From: GCA-016699835 sp964543905
GTDB taxonomy: Bacteria > Planctomycetota > Phycisphaerae > Phycisphaerales > UBA1924
Assembly: GCA_964543905.1 (NCBI GenBank)
Contig: CAZIZO010000007.1
Location: forward strand, 117,626 to 181,625
DNA length: 64,000 bases
Direction: 5' to 3'
Shown here: positions 17,513 through 25,581 of the stretch, piece after piece
Position numbering within the stretch: position 1 is the first letter of the stretch
Layout of the letters: every line of letters starts with the position of its first letter
Program-made: the position numbers and the translations under genes
The notes under the pieces: generated by a model
Database searches by the model: none
What the model saw: only the letters and a program-made list of their open reading frames with translations
What the model was told of the DNA's origin: nothing

Positions 17513-19135
17513 TTACGTCCCACCTTTGCCCTCCTCCAACGCCACCACCCGGCGGTAGTTCTCGCGAAAAAACGTGGTGTACTCGATCACCACAAGGTCT
17601 TGCCCGTTCTTCCGCCAGGAGTCCCGTATGGCCTTGGCGTGTTCCGGCACAAACTTGAGCGGGCCTCCCTCACCTCGGGTCTCGGGCCACGCATAGAACA
17701 GCCTCTCCATCTCGGCCAGACGCTCGCTCGGGAACGCCCTGTTCCCGCGTGCCGATTGCAGCGCTCGCCACGCGGCACGCAGGTCGTGCGCGGTGTCAAT
17801 CCCAAACGCTCCCATCATTACGCCGATCAGCGGTCGCCAGTCCTTGTTGGGCTTCGTCTTGCTCGCCAGGGTGAAGGGGTCGACCGGGTCGATGAAATGG
17901 CTCAGGTACTTCTCATACATCACACGACGCGCCGGCAGCCGCCGCAGTTCATGCGTCCGCGGGCCCATGATCTCCCCCGTCTCGCCTATCTTCGGGTTGC
18001 CGCTGCCGGCGTCCGACCGTATGGCATGGAACTGCCAGATCGCCTGCCCCTCTTCGGTCAGGCAGAACTCGACGAACCGGCGAGCCAGTGCCGGGTCCGG
18101 CCCCCCACGCAACACGCTCACCGGATCGGCGTCCATGTACACCGCGCCCTTGGGGTCCACATATCCAACCCGCGATTCGCTCGCATCCTGCCCCGGAAGA
18201 AGCACCGCCTGCGATTGCCCACGCCCGTAGAAGTCGATCGCGAGACCCGCCGCCGCCTCGCCCGCGCTGATGTCGATCGGCGGCTTGGGAGACGAGTTCG
18301 TGAAATAGCGTGTGTTGGCGCTCATCTCTCGGAGCACCCTCCACCCCTTTTCCCATCCGTAGTACGCGAGGATCGCCTCGAAGGTGGTGGCCACCGACCC
18401 CGATTGTCGAGGATCCGCCAACGCCACCCAGCCCGCGAGCCTCGCGTCGCACAAATCATCAAAACTCTTCGGTGCCTCGAGCCCCAGGCGCGTGTACACG
18501 TCCTTGTTGTACACGATCCCGAAACTCGAAAGCGCCGCACCCATCCAGTACTGCTCGGGATCGTACAGGAACCCAGCGCCCAGCACATTCTCTCCATACC
18601 ACGCGTCGAGTTGATCCTTCGAGAAGCCCGCCGGGACCGACATCGGGATTGAAACGTCCACTTCGGACTTCCCGTCGTCCATCTTCGCCCCTTGGGCTTG
18701 CGCGGGCGACAACTTGACCTTGATCCCGGTCTTCAGCCGCGTGTGGTCGAACGACCCGCCCCCGAACATCAAGTCATACCCAATCGTGCCCGCCCTGCAT
18801 GTGGGGTTCTTCGGATCCGAGAAATCAAACGCTCCGGCACGCGCCGCCGCGGTGAACTGCGCTTCCAACTGCTTGAGAATCTCGCTCGTGCCGCCCGGCA
18901 ATCGCCAGTCGATCGTGACCGTTTCGCCGTACGTCCGACGATGCCATGATTCGAAGCCCCGTGAAAACTCGGCATGAATCTGAGGGACGTGTGGTGTCAC
19001 GACCACCAGACGCCGCGCCGTGGTCGAGGTCGGGCCGCCCGCCGACGACGGGCGCAGCAGGAACGGGATTCCAAGCACGAGCGCAAACGCGGCGGCGATG
19101 AAGATTCGGAGGAGCACGGAAGGAGTGTATTGCAC
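17513..19135 (-). CDS. ABC-type extracellular solute-binding protein (family 1, iron(III)-like)
   Basis: A 540-residue protein with an N-terminal hydrophobic signal (LLRIFIAAAFALVLGIPFLL). The body looks like a family 1/11 periplasmic binding protein: VDWRLPGGTSEILKQLEAQF-like first lobe, FGIVYNKDVYTRLGLEAPKSFDDL, VALADPRQSGSVATTFEAILAYYGWEKGWRVLREMSAN, and GEAAAGLAIDFYGRG. These are the hinge and ligand-lobe motifs seen in iron(III)- or thiamine-type binding proteins. No permease or ATPase gene is adjacent, so transport partners would be elsewhere. The start is a GTG with no clear ribosome site. It lies 17 bp downstream of pdxA on the same strand, so co-transcription is likely although the functions are not obviously related. 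The ligand is unknown. Confidence 0.8.
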   Translation of the reverse strand: MQYTPSVLLRIFIAAAFALVLGIPFLLRPSSAGGPTSTTARRLVVVTPHVPQIHAEFSRGFESWHRRTYGETVTIDWRLPGGTSEILKQLEAQFTAAARAGAFDFSDPKNPTCRAGTIGYDLMFGGGSFDHTRLKTGIKVKLSPAQAQGAKMDDGKSEVDVSIPMSVPAGFSKDQLDAWYGENVLGAGFLYDPEQYWMGAALSSFGIVYNKDVYTRLGLEAPKSFDDLCDARLAGWVALADPRQSGSVATTFEAILAYYGWEKGWRVLREMSANTRYFTNSSPKPPIDISAGEAAAGLAIDFYGRGQSQAVLLPGQDASESRVGYVDPKGAVYMDADPVSVLRGGPDPALARRFVEFCLTEEGQAIWQFHAIRSDAGSGNPKIGETGEIMGPRTHELRRLPARRVMYEKYLSHFIDPVDPFTLASKTKPNKDWRPLIGVMMGAFGIDTAHDLRAAWRALQSARGNRAFPSERLAEMERLFYAWPETRGEGGPLKFVPEHAKAIRDSWRKNGQDLVVIEYTTFFRENYRRVVALEEGKGGT

Positions 19136-19152
19136 CGCCCGGATTCGTGCGA

Positions 19153-20442
19153 TCAGCCCTTCTTCCGCTTCATACGTGCACGGGCCATCTTGACCGCCAG
19201 CCGGATCGCCGCCTTCATGCTCCCCGGGTCCGCCATGCCCTGCCCCGCGATGTCGAACGCCGTCCCGTGGTCCGGGCTCGTCCGCACGACCGGCAACCCC
19301 ACCGTCACATTCACGGCCTCATCTCGCGCCAGCATCTTGAGCGGGATCAGCCCTTGATCGTGGTACATCGCGACAATCAAGTCATACTTCCCCGCCAGCG
19401 CCGCGCCGTAGATCGTGTCCGCCGGGAACGGACCAAACACCTCGAGCCCCTTCTGCTTCGCCAACTTGATCGCGGGTTCGATGATCCTCGCCTCTTCATG
19501 CCCCAGCCGACCACCTTCTCCCGCGTGCGGGTTGAGTCCGCACACCGCGATCCGCGGCATGCGCCCCTCGATCTCCTTGTGCGCCTGCTGTCCAAGTTCC
19601 AGCACGCGCAGGATTCCGTACAACCCCATCCGTTCGATCGCCTTGGGCACCGCCGCCAGCGGCATGTGCACCGTCGCCAACAGAACCCGCAGCCTCGGGC
19701 TGATAAACATCATCCCCGCGTTCGACGCGCCCGCGCTCGACGCGAACAACTCCGTGTGCCCGGGGAATCGCGTTTCTCCCGCCAACGCCCACGCTTCCTT
19801 GCTGATGGGCCCAGTCACGACCGCGTCCACGGCCGCTGGTGCCGACGGACGTACCGGATACGAGGGGTTCGGGACCGGCGGAAGCAGCCCCGCGAGTCGG
19901 ATGGCGTCGTGCACAAAATGCAGCGACATCCGCCCCGCAAGTTCATTCGCCTGGCGCGGAAAATCGAGGTTGAACCCCTGGTAGAAACTCGCGTAATCGA
20001 TCAAGTAGAAATCGAGATTCGGCGACGGTGCCCCAACAGGAAACGCGGGCCATTCGATCGAGATGTTGTTCGCCTTCGCCTCCGACACAAAGGTGTGCGC
20101 CAGCCCCAGGATGCGAAAGCGAGCCATGCCCGCGATCTCGGGATCGGCCAGCGCCTTGAGAATGACCTCCGCTCCGATCCCGCCCGGGTCGCCCATCGTG
20201 ATCGCGATCGTCGGACGATTCTTGGTGGCGTGAGCCTTTGCCGATCCCGCGATGGCCAGTGAAGGCCCCTGACCGGGCTTCGGCCCCGCGTAGACCGCCC
20301 CTGAACACGTCCCGGGCGCCTTCCTCGACTTTCCCTTCCATCCCAGCGTCATCGGCAAGTCGCCCGGCGTGCCCTCTGCCTTTGCCCGCCCACCTTCCAC
20401 GTTTCCTTTCCCGCCCTTCGGAAACGGGATCACATCACGCAT
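19153..20442 (-). CDS. pdxA: 4-hydroxythreonine-4-phosphate dehydrogenase PdxA
   Basis: The enzyme oxidises 4-phosphohydroxy-L-threonine in the DXP-dependent route to pyridoxal phosphate, using NAD and a divalent metal. Signatures in order: IAITMGDPGGIGAE, ISKEAWALAGETRFPGHTELFA, VHMPLAAVPKAI, CGLNPHAGEGGRLG, FGPFPADTIY, VAMYHDQGLIPLK (metal His) and VGLPVVRTSPDHGTAFDIAG. The PdxA core is about 330 residues. The call at ATG 20442 gives 429 residues, with a Gly/Lys-rich N-terminal extension of about 70 residues whose translation is uncertain. ATG 20352 or GTG 20514 are alternatives. The gene is divergent from the FKBP gene and followed by the solute-binding protein. Confidence 0.9.
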   Translation of the reverse strand: MRDVIPFPKGGKGNVEGGRAKAEGTPGDLPMTLGWKGKSRKAPGTCSGAVYAGPKPGQGPSLAIAGSAKAHATKNRPTIAITMGDPGGIGAEVILKALADPEIAGMARFRILGLAHTFVSEAKANNISIEWPAFPVGAPSPNLDFYLIDYASFYQGFNLDFPRQANELAGRMSLHFVHDAIRLAGLLPPVPNPSYPVRPSAPAAVDAVVTGPISKEAWALAGETRFPGHTELFASSAGASNAGMMFISPRLRVLLATVHMPLAAVPKAIERMGLYGILRVLELGQQAHKEIEGRMPRIAVCGLNPHAGEGGRLGHEEARIIEPAIKLAKQKGLEVFGPFPADTIYGAALAGKYDLIVAMYHDQGLIPLKMLARDEAVNVTVGLPVVRTSPDHGTAFDIAGQGMADPGSMKAAIRLAVKMARARMKRKKG

Positions 20443-20581
20443 CTTGCGCTGCGGGCGGGGTGACTTCCCGGTACTGTTTGGGCCCTTCGGCGGCTTTGGG
20501 GGCGGTACACTCACGTCGCTACCGTAGCCCCGCGCGCGTGCGCGGTGCCTTGTACGGGCATGCTTCTCGGAAGGATTCCCT

Positions 20582-21121
20582 GTGTCCAAACTGTTCCAGA
20601 CTGTCGGCCTCACCATCTGCGTCGCGATGCTCGGCGGGGGCGTCATGCTCGCCACCGCCCAGCCCAAAGACAGCGTCAAGAAGGATGAACCCAAGCCCGC
20701 CGCTCCCGCCGACCCCAAGACCGTCGAAGGAGTCAAGGTCGAAACCCCAACCTACGAGTCTGCCGATGGCAAGGAAACCCTCCCCGTCGTCGCACGTTCC
20801 GAAGTCAAACTCGTCATCGAAGACCTCAAGGTCGGCACCGGCGCCGCCGCCACACTCGACTCCACCGTCACCATCCTCTACCACGGCACCTTCGCCGACG
20901 GCAAGGTCTTCGACTCCACCCGCAACGCCGACAATCAGCCCCGCAGTTGGCCCCTCCGCCAACTCGTCCAAGGTTGGCAGATCGGCATTCCCGGGATGAA
21001 GGTCGGTGGCATCCGTCGCCTCTCTGTTCCCTGGCAACTCGCCTACGGCGAGAAGGGCCGCGGCACCATCCCCCCCAAGGCCGACCTCTACTTCATCATC
21101 GAACTCAAAGACGTGAAGTAA
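20582..21121 (+). CDS. FKBP-type peptidyl-prolyl cis-trans isomerase, exported
   Basis: A 179-residue periplasmic foldase. GTG 20582 follows GGAAGGA at good distance. A signal peptide (LFQTVGLTICVAMLGGGVMLATA) precedes a charged Pro/Lys linker. The FKBP domain occupies about residues 75-179: VTILYHGTFADGKVFDSTRN, then LVQGWQIGIPGMKVGGIRRLSVPWQLAYGEKG and TIPPKADLYFIIELKDVK. These carry the Asp, Trp-Ile, Tyr and Phe positions that line the FKBP active site. It catalyses proline isomerisation during folding of exported proteins. It is followed 18 bp later by the MFS/spermidine synthase gene, likely in one transcript. Confidence 0.93.
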   Translation: MSKLFQTVGLTICVAMLGGGVMLATAQPKDSVKKDEPKPAAPADPKTVEGVKVETPTYESADGKETLPVVARSEVKLVIEDLKVGTGAAATLDSTVTILYHGTFADGKVFDSTRNADNQPRSWPLRQLVQGWQIGIPGMKVGGIRRLSVPWQLAYGEKGRGTIPPKADLYFIIELKDVK

Positions 21122-21139
21122 CCACGCTTCACGCCAAAC

Positions 21140-23473
21140 TTGGAAGCACGGGCAACCCTCGCAACTCTGGCCGAGCGTCGCTCCGCACGTCCATCCCACA
21201 TCGCCATGCTCGCCATCTTTGCCGCCGCCATCTTTTGTGCTGCTTCGCTCCTCTTCATTGTCCAGCCGATGATCGGCAAGGCGCTCCTCCCGCTCCTGGG
21301 CGGGAGCCCCGCCGTGTGGAACACCTGCATGGTGTTCTTCCAGGGCGTGCTCCTGCTCGGTTATCTCTATTCACACGTCGTCACCAAGTTCCTCAACGTC
21401 AAACTCCAGACGATCCTCCACCTCGGGCTTCTCGTCGTCGCGCTGCTCCTCCCGCTGCAGGTCGAGATCGGCCCACCCGATCCCGCGTCGAGTCCCGCGC
21501 TCGCGGATCTTTACGCCCAACGCCCGGCCCTCTGGGTCGTCTACATGCTCACCATCACGGTGGGCGTTCCGTTCTTCGTCGTCTCGACGAGTGGACCCCT
21601 GCTCCAAAAATGGTTCGCCGGCACCGACCACCCCCAGGCCAAGGACCCCTATTTCCTTTACGCCGCAAGCAACGCCGGAAGTTCCGTCGGGTTGCTCGCC
21701 TATCCGCTAGCGATTGAGCCCTCGCTCGGTCTCCGCGACCAGAGCCACGCGTGGACCGGTGGCTTCGTCGTGATGTTCGCGCTCTTTGTCGCGAGCATCG
21801 CGGTCATGCTCAAGCGCCTAAAGCGTCCCGAGGCCGGCCCCGCGCACGCCGCGACTCCGACCTCGCCACCGATCTCGTGGTCGCGCCGCGGGCGTTGGGT
21901 GTTGCTCGCGTTCGTGCCCTCAAGCCTCTTGCTGGGCGCCACGCAAACGATCACGACGGACGTGGCCGCGATCCCCTTGCTCTGGGTTATCCCGCTGCTG
22001 CTCTACCTTGTCAGTTTCATGGTGGTCTTTTCGACGTCCATCACCATCTCGGCGAGCACCTACGGGACATGGCTCCTTCCGGCCGCCATCGTTTCCTGTG
22101 CGGTGATGCTCGCCAACATCCGCGAGCCGATGCCCGCGGTCGTCACGATGCACCTGGCTGTGCTCGTCCTCGCCGCGCTCATGTGTCACCGCATGCTCGC
22201 CGAGGATCGCCCGTCCACCTCCCACCTCACCGAGTTCTATCTCATGATGTCGCTCGGGGGTGTTTTGGGCGGCGCTTTCAACAGCCTGATCGCCCCCGTG
22301 ATCTTCGACCGCCTCCTCGAATATGCCCTTGTCCTTGGATTCGTGCTCCTCCTCCGACCTCAGGTCAGGCCCTATCTATTCATGGCAAGAGCATGGATCG
22401 TTGCCCTCCTCGCGGCGGCGCTCGTCGCGATGCTTGCCTGGGGGATCGATAAGCAGTTCGGACTTCGCGTAGACATGGACCTCTGGGCCAAGAGGGCCGT
22501 CGTCGCGCTCCCCCCGGTCGCCATCATCGTGCTGACGGCTCTCGCCCGGCGTCCTCTCGCCACCGCGCTCGCGCTCCTCGTCGCGGTCGCCTCAACCCAG
22601 TTTGTCGGCTTTGGTGGGCACACCCTCAGCACCGCACGCACCTTCTTCGGCGTCCACCGCGTGGTCCTTCGCGCCGATGGCAACTGGCGAGCCATCGTCC
22701 ACGGCACCACCGTCCACGGCCTCCAACTCATCCCTCAGGACGAGAGCGAGCAGGGGCTCCGCATCCTTCCCACGGCGTATTTCCACCCGACCGGCCCGCT
22801 GGGCGAGGTCTTTCGGTCCTTCTTCGCACGCGAGAAGCCCATCAAGGTCGCGATCGCAGGGCTGGGGGCCGGGTCCATCGCCGGCTACTCCGCCCTCCCC
22901 AAGCCCGACGGAACCTATCCCATCGCCATGATGCGATTTTTCGAGATCGACCCCGAGGTTATTCGCATCGCTACAAACCCGTCCCTGTTCACGTATCTTC
23001 AAGACGCCAAGGGCGACCGTGCCGTCGTACAAGGCGACGGACGCCTCGCGATCGCCGCCTCGCAGGATGGCCCCTTCGACCTCATCATCCTCGACGCCTT
23101 CACCTCCGACGCCATCCCCGTTCACCTCATGACGCTGGACGCGGTCAAGACCGCCTACCTCCCGCAACTTGCCCCCGGCGGTCTCATCGTCTTCAATGTC
23201 TCCAATCGACATCTCAACGTCGCGCCCGTGCTCGGCGCCATTGCCAAGGACCTCTCCCTGGTCGCAGTCCACAAACTCGACCTCGTCGATCCAAAGTCCG
23301 ACCTCAACTACAAACTCGGCAAGCAGAGTTCCGGCTGGGTCGTGCTCGCTCGCTCGCGCGACGACCTCCTCCCGCTCCTCCGGTCCACCACCGGGTGGAA
23401 CACACTCGAGCCCAAGCCCGGTATCCGCGCATGGACCGACGAGTACTCCAATATCCTCAGCGTGCTTCGATAG
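21140..23473 (+). CDS. Fused MFS-type membrane protein / spermidine synthase-like methyltransferase fold
   Basis: A 777-residue two-part protein. Residues ~20-430 hold about ten membrane helices of MFS style (LAIFAAAIFCAASLLFIVQP, LLLGATQTITTDVAAIPLLWVIPLLLYLVSF). The soluble C-terminal half has a Rossmann fold of the spermidine synthase type: VAIAGLGAGSIAGYSA, FFEIDPEVIRIA, VVQGDGRLAIAA and FDLIILDAFTSDAIPVHLMT. Proteins of this fusion are common in planctomycetes and myxobacteria. They lack a proven substrate, and aminopropyl transfer is only inferred from fold. The start codon is uncertain: TTG 21140 is listed, while ATG 21206 begins just at the first helix. It follows the FKBP gene closely and faces the convergent permease gene. 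Confidence 0.85.
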   Translation: MEARATLATLAERRSARPSHIAMLAIFAAAIFCAASLLFIVQPMIGKALLPLLGGSPAVWNTCMVFFQGVLLLGYLYSHVVTKFLNVKLQTILHLGLLVVALLLPLQVEIGPPDPASSPALADLYAQRPALWVVYMLTITVGVPFFVVSTSGPLLQKWFAGTDHPQAKDPYFLYAASNAGSSVGLLAYPLAIEPSLGLRDQSHAWTGGFVVMFALFVASIAVMLKRLKRPEAGPAHAATPTSPPISWSRRGRWVLLAFVPSSLLLGATQTITTDVAAIPLLWVIPLLLYLVSFMVVFSTSITISASTYGTWLLPAAIVSCAVMLANIREPMPAVVTMHLAVLVLAALMCHRMLAEDRPSTSHLTEFYLMMSLGGVLGGAFNSLIAPVIFDRLLEYALVLGFVLLLRPQVRPYLFMARAWIVALLAAALVAMLAWGIDKQFGLRVDMDLWAKRAVVALPPVAIIVLTALARRPLATALALLVAVASTQFVGFGGHTLSTARTFFGVHRVVLRADGNWRAIVHGTTVHGLQLIPQDESEQGLRILPTAYFHPTGPLGEVFRSFFAREKPIKVAIAGLGAGSIAGYSALPKPDGTYPIAMMRFFEIDPEVIRIATNPSLFTYLQDAKGDRAVVQGDGRLAIAASQDGPFDLIILDAFTSDAIPVHLMTLDAVKTAYLPQLAPGGLIVFNVSNRHLNVAPVLGAIAKDLSLVAVHKLDLVDPKSDLNYKLGKQSSGWVVLARSRDDLLPLLRSTTGWNTLEPKPGIRAWTDEYSNILSVLR

Positions 23474-23500
23474 GCACGCACCCGTCGCCCGCCCATCGCG

Positions 23501-24865
23501 TCATCCCACGTCGCGCCGCTGGAACAAGATCACCGCGAGCGACAAAAACGCCACCACCTGCGACGCCGCATACACGCACGCCAGGATGACGTACGACATC
23601 GGCACCGTCCGTGTCTGCGTGACCGCGTCGAGGAGCCAAAAGAAGTGCATATTCGGCACGGCGCCCCACACCGCCAACGCCCCGAGATTCGTGCGTGTCG
23701 GACGGAGGAACACATAATCGCCCCGCTCGGGAACACGCTCGACGCCCGCGCCGAGCGTCCCCTGCGGGCCGGTGTGCCGAATCGTGAGCGTCGATCCCTG
23801 GGCCTTCGTGACGACCACGCCCCGCGGCGAGGCGGGACCGAACATGGTGTTGGGATCGTCCGGGTTGACGCCCGAGGGGTCGAACGCTTTTACGAGCATC
23901 GGAAATCCGTTGGGGCTGGGGCTGTAGTAGAACGGATCGCCGGGCTTGACCGGCGCGGTGGGCGCCTGCTCCAGTTTGACCTCGTACGTGTCCCCCGCGT
24001 TCATGAACGTCGCCCGCTCGTTGTCGGTCGCTCGTGCGGACTCGACCGTCGCGATCGACGTATTGACAAAGACGTGCCGACCGACGATGTAGTTCGAGAG
24101 CAGGGCGGCGAGGAACGTGCCCACGCACACCACGATCGTCATCACCTGGCTCAGGCGTGTCGAGGCCGCGATCGCGACCGACGTTAGGACGAGGATCGCG
24201 AGCAGCAGGCACGCGCTCGCCAGCGTCACCTGAGGCTTGAAGTCCGTGCTGAGCGGTTGGAAGTGCCACTCTTTGCTGAACATCAGGATCAGCAAATACC
24301 CGATCACGCTGAGCGGCAGAAGCAGGATGACGGCGGTCTGCGTGAAACTCCAGCCGTAGAAGAAGTTGCCCCACGCGCCGACCGCGCAGGCGACCCCGAC
24401 GGCGGCGAGTGAGAAGATGATGACGGGCATGTCCAACTCGTCCGATGCGTTGCTCATGACGCCGTGCCGGATCGCCATGAGCAGGAACATGATCATCGTG
24501 ACCGACGCCATCATGATCGCGCCCGAGACGCCGAGGAACTTCCCGACGATCAGCATGACGCGGCTGACGGGCTTGCTCACGACGGTGAGGACGGTCTTGT
24601 TTTCGATCTCCCGGCTCAGGGCGGCGGTCGCGATGAACCCCGCCAGGAGCATCCCGCAGACAAAGACCGTCGCCAGCCCGAGATCGAACATCAGTTTGGT
24701 GTCGCCCGTCACCTCCGCCGATTCGTCCTGCCCCATCGCAAACCCGGTGTTCCAGGTGTTGAAGACCTGCAGCAGGCCGGAGATCAAGATCACGAACAGC
24801 AGCACCGGCTGCCGCAGGCTCTCGATAAACGTGTTCCGCGCGATCGTCAGTGGTTGCAGAAGCAT
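23501..24865 (-). CDS. ABC-2-type transporter permease
   Basis: A 454-residue membrane protein. It begins MLLQPLTIARNTFIESLRQPVLLFVILISG, the typical ABC-2 opening, followed by LGLATVFVCGMLLAGFIATAALSREIENKTVLTVVSKPVSR, which contains the conserved cytosolic ErxxgTl-like segment. Further helices follow, then a ~150-residue extracytoplasmic domain (residues ~240-400), and one or two C-terminal helices (VILACVYAASQVVAFLSLAVILF). The start at ATG 24865 matches the first amphipathic helix; the frame is open to 25030 but without a coding look. No ATPase is adjacent on this strand. The nearest ATPase is in the divergent cluster (30300-31568), whose own permease resembles this one, so sharing is possible but unproven. 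Confidence 0.8.
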   Translation of the reverse strand: MLLQPLTIARNTFIESLRQPVLLFVILISGLLQVFNTWNTGFAMGQDESAEVTGDTKLMFDLGLATVFVCGMLLAGFIATAALSREIENKTVLTVVSKPVSRVMLIVGKFLGVSGAIMMASVTMIMFLLMAIRHGVMSNASDELDMPVIIFSLAAVGVACAVGAWGNFFYGWSFTQTAVILLLPLSVIGYLLILMFSKEWHFQPLSTDFKPQVTLASACLLLAILVLTSVAIAASTRLSQVMTIVVCVGTFLAALLSNYIVGRHVFVNTSIATVESARATDNERATFMNAGDTYEVKLEQAPTAPVKPGDPFYYSPSPNGFPMLVKAFDPSGVNPDDPNTMFGPASPRGVVVTKAQGSTLTIRHTGPQGTLGAGVERVPERGDYVFLRPTRTNLGALAVWGAVPNMHFFWLLDAVTQTRTVPMSYVILACVYAASQVVAFLSLAVILFQRRDVG

Positions 24866-25082
24866 GAGTGTTCGGCGAAACGGGTGCGAAGCGGAAAAGA
24901 GACAGGCGTAGGCCCAACGCGTCGCACGGCACGGGCAGGTCGATCGACCCGGTTTCCCGTCCACGTCAACCCCCCGCCGCCTACCGCCCCATACGACGAT
25001 TATCTTCGCGGGGGTCGAACATAGGTTCAAGATCGTCGTAGTTCAATCGGACTCGACGGTTCTCGCCGCGGGTTCAACTTCC

Positions 25083-25117
25083 CACAACGCGGATTCATCC
25101 CAAGAATCCGCGTTGTG
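25083..25117. repeat. Perfect 14-bp inverted repeat (stem-loop)
   Basis: CACAACGCGGATTC and its exact reverse complement are separated by seven bases. There is no T-tract on either side, so it is not a classical intrinsic terminator. An operator, an RNA hairpin or a T-less terminator are the main options. Confidence 0.75.
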
Positions 25118-25530
25118 CCATGTACTGGTAGCCAAAGGCTTTGCGTCTTGATTCCGGGATCGAGCGTCCCGGGTTCCTTTGGCCCTGGAGCCTTCTTGCG
25201 TGATCCGCGTGGGGCGAGTGGACAGATGCCCTCCACCTTGTCACAATACCGCCCCCCGATCCACCCGCGGTTCGTACAGGGAACCCACCGACCGACTGCA
25301 CCCGTTCGTCGCTTTCCGTCGTATCGCTGGGCTCCCCGATCCTGCGGGCCTTGGGGGATCCGGGGGTTCTCTCCGGAGGTTCGGCGGTCGGCGTGCGCCG
25401 CCCGTCGCTCTTGTTCGGTCGGAGATTGGGATCTCGTCCGGGTTCGGCCTCCTTCTCGCCGTTCTCGGATACGGGTTGTGGGCGAGCCCCTCCTAGGCTC
25501 GTGGTTTGATGCCGGCACTCGTCGTGCCAA

Positions 25531-25548
25531 CCGGATCGATCGATCCGG
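25531..25548. promoter_or_regulatory. Perfect 18-bp palindrome before the SPFH cluster
   Basis: CCGGATCGATCGATCCGG is a perfect dyad ending 33 bases before the ATG of the first SPFH gene. Length and position fit a repressor operator or a 5' leader hairpin. No known regulator site was recognised. Confidence 0.45.
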
Positions 25549-25581
25549 ATTGCGCTTCGAAGGAACCTCTCGAGAGACGAC

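Larger units (their letters stand above)
24866..25581. promoter_or_regulatory. Divergent intergenic region with strong palindromes
   Basis: About 700 bp between the minus-strand permease and the plus-strand SPFH cluster with no convincing gene. It holds a perfect 14-bp stem-loop (25083-25117), a 6-bp GC hairpin CCGGGA/TCCCGG near 25157, and a perfect 18-bp palindrome (25531-25548) 33 bases before the first SPFH start codon. A GATAAT-like -10 on the minus strand lies near 24999-25004 for the permease. It is probably the shared control region of both transcription units. Confidence 0.4.

Noticed and set aside
25021..25080. tRNA-like words (TAGTTCA, GGGTTCAAC) with GTTCAA three times
   Set aside because: Distance between the D-arm-like and T-arm-like words is about 34 bases rather than about 46 and no anticodon stem forms; not a tRNA.
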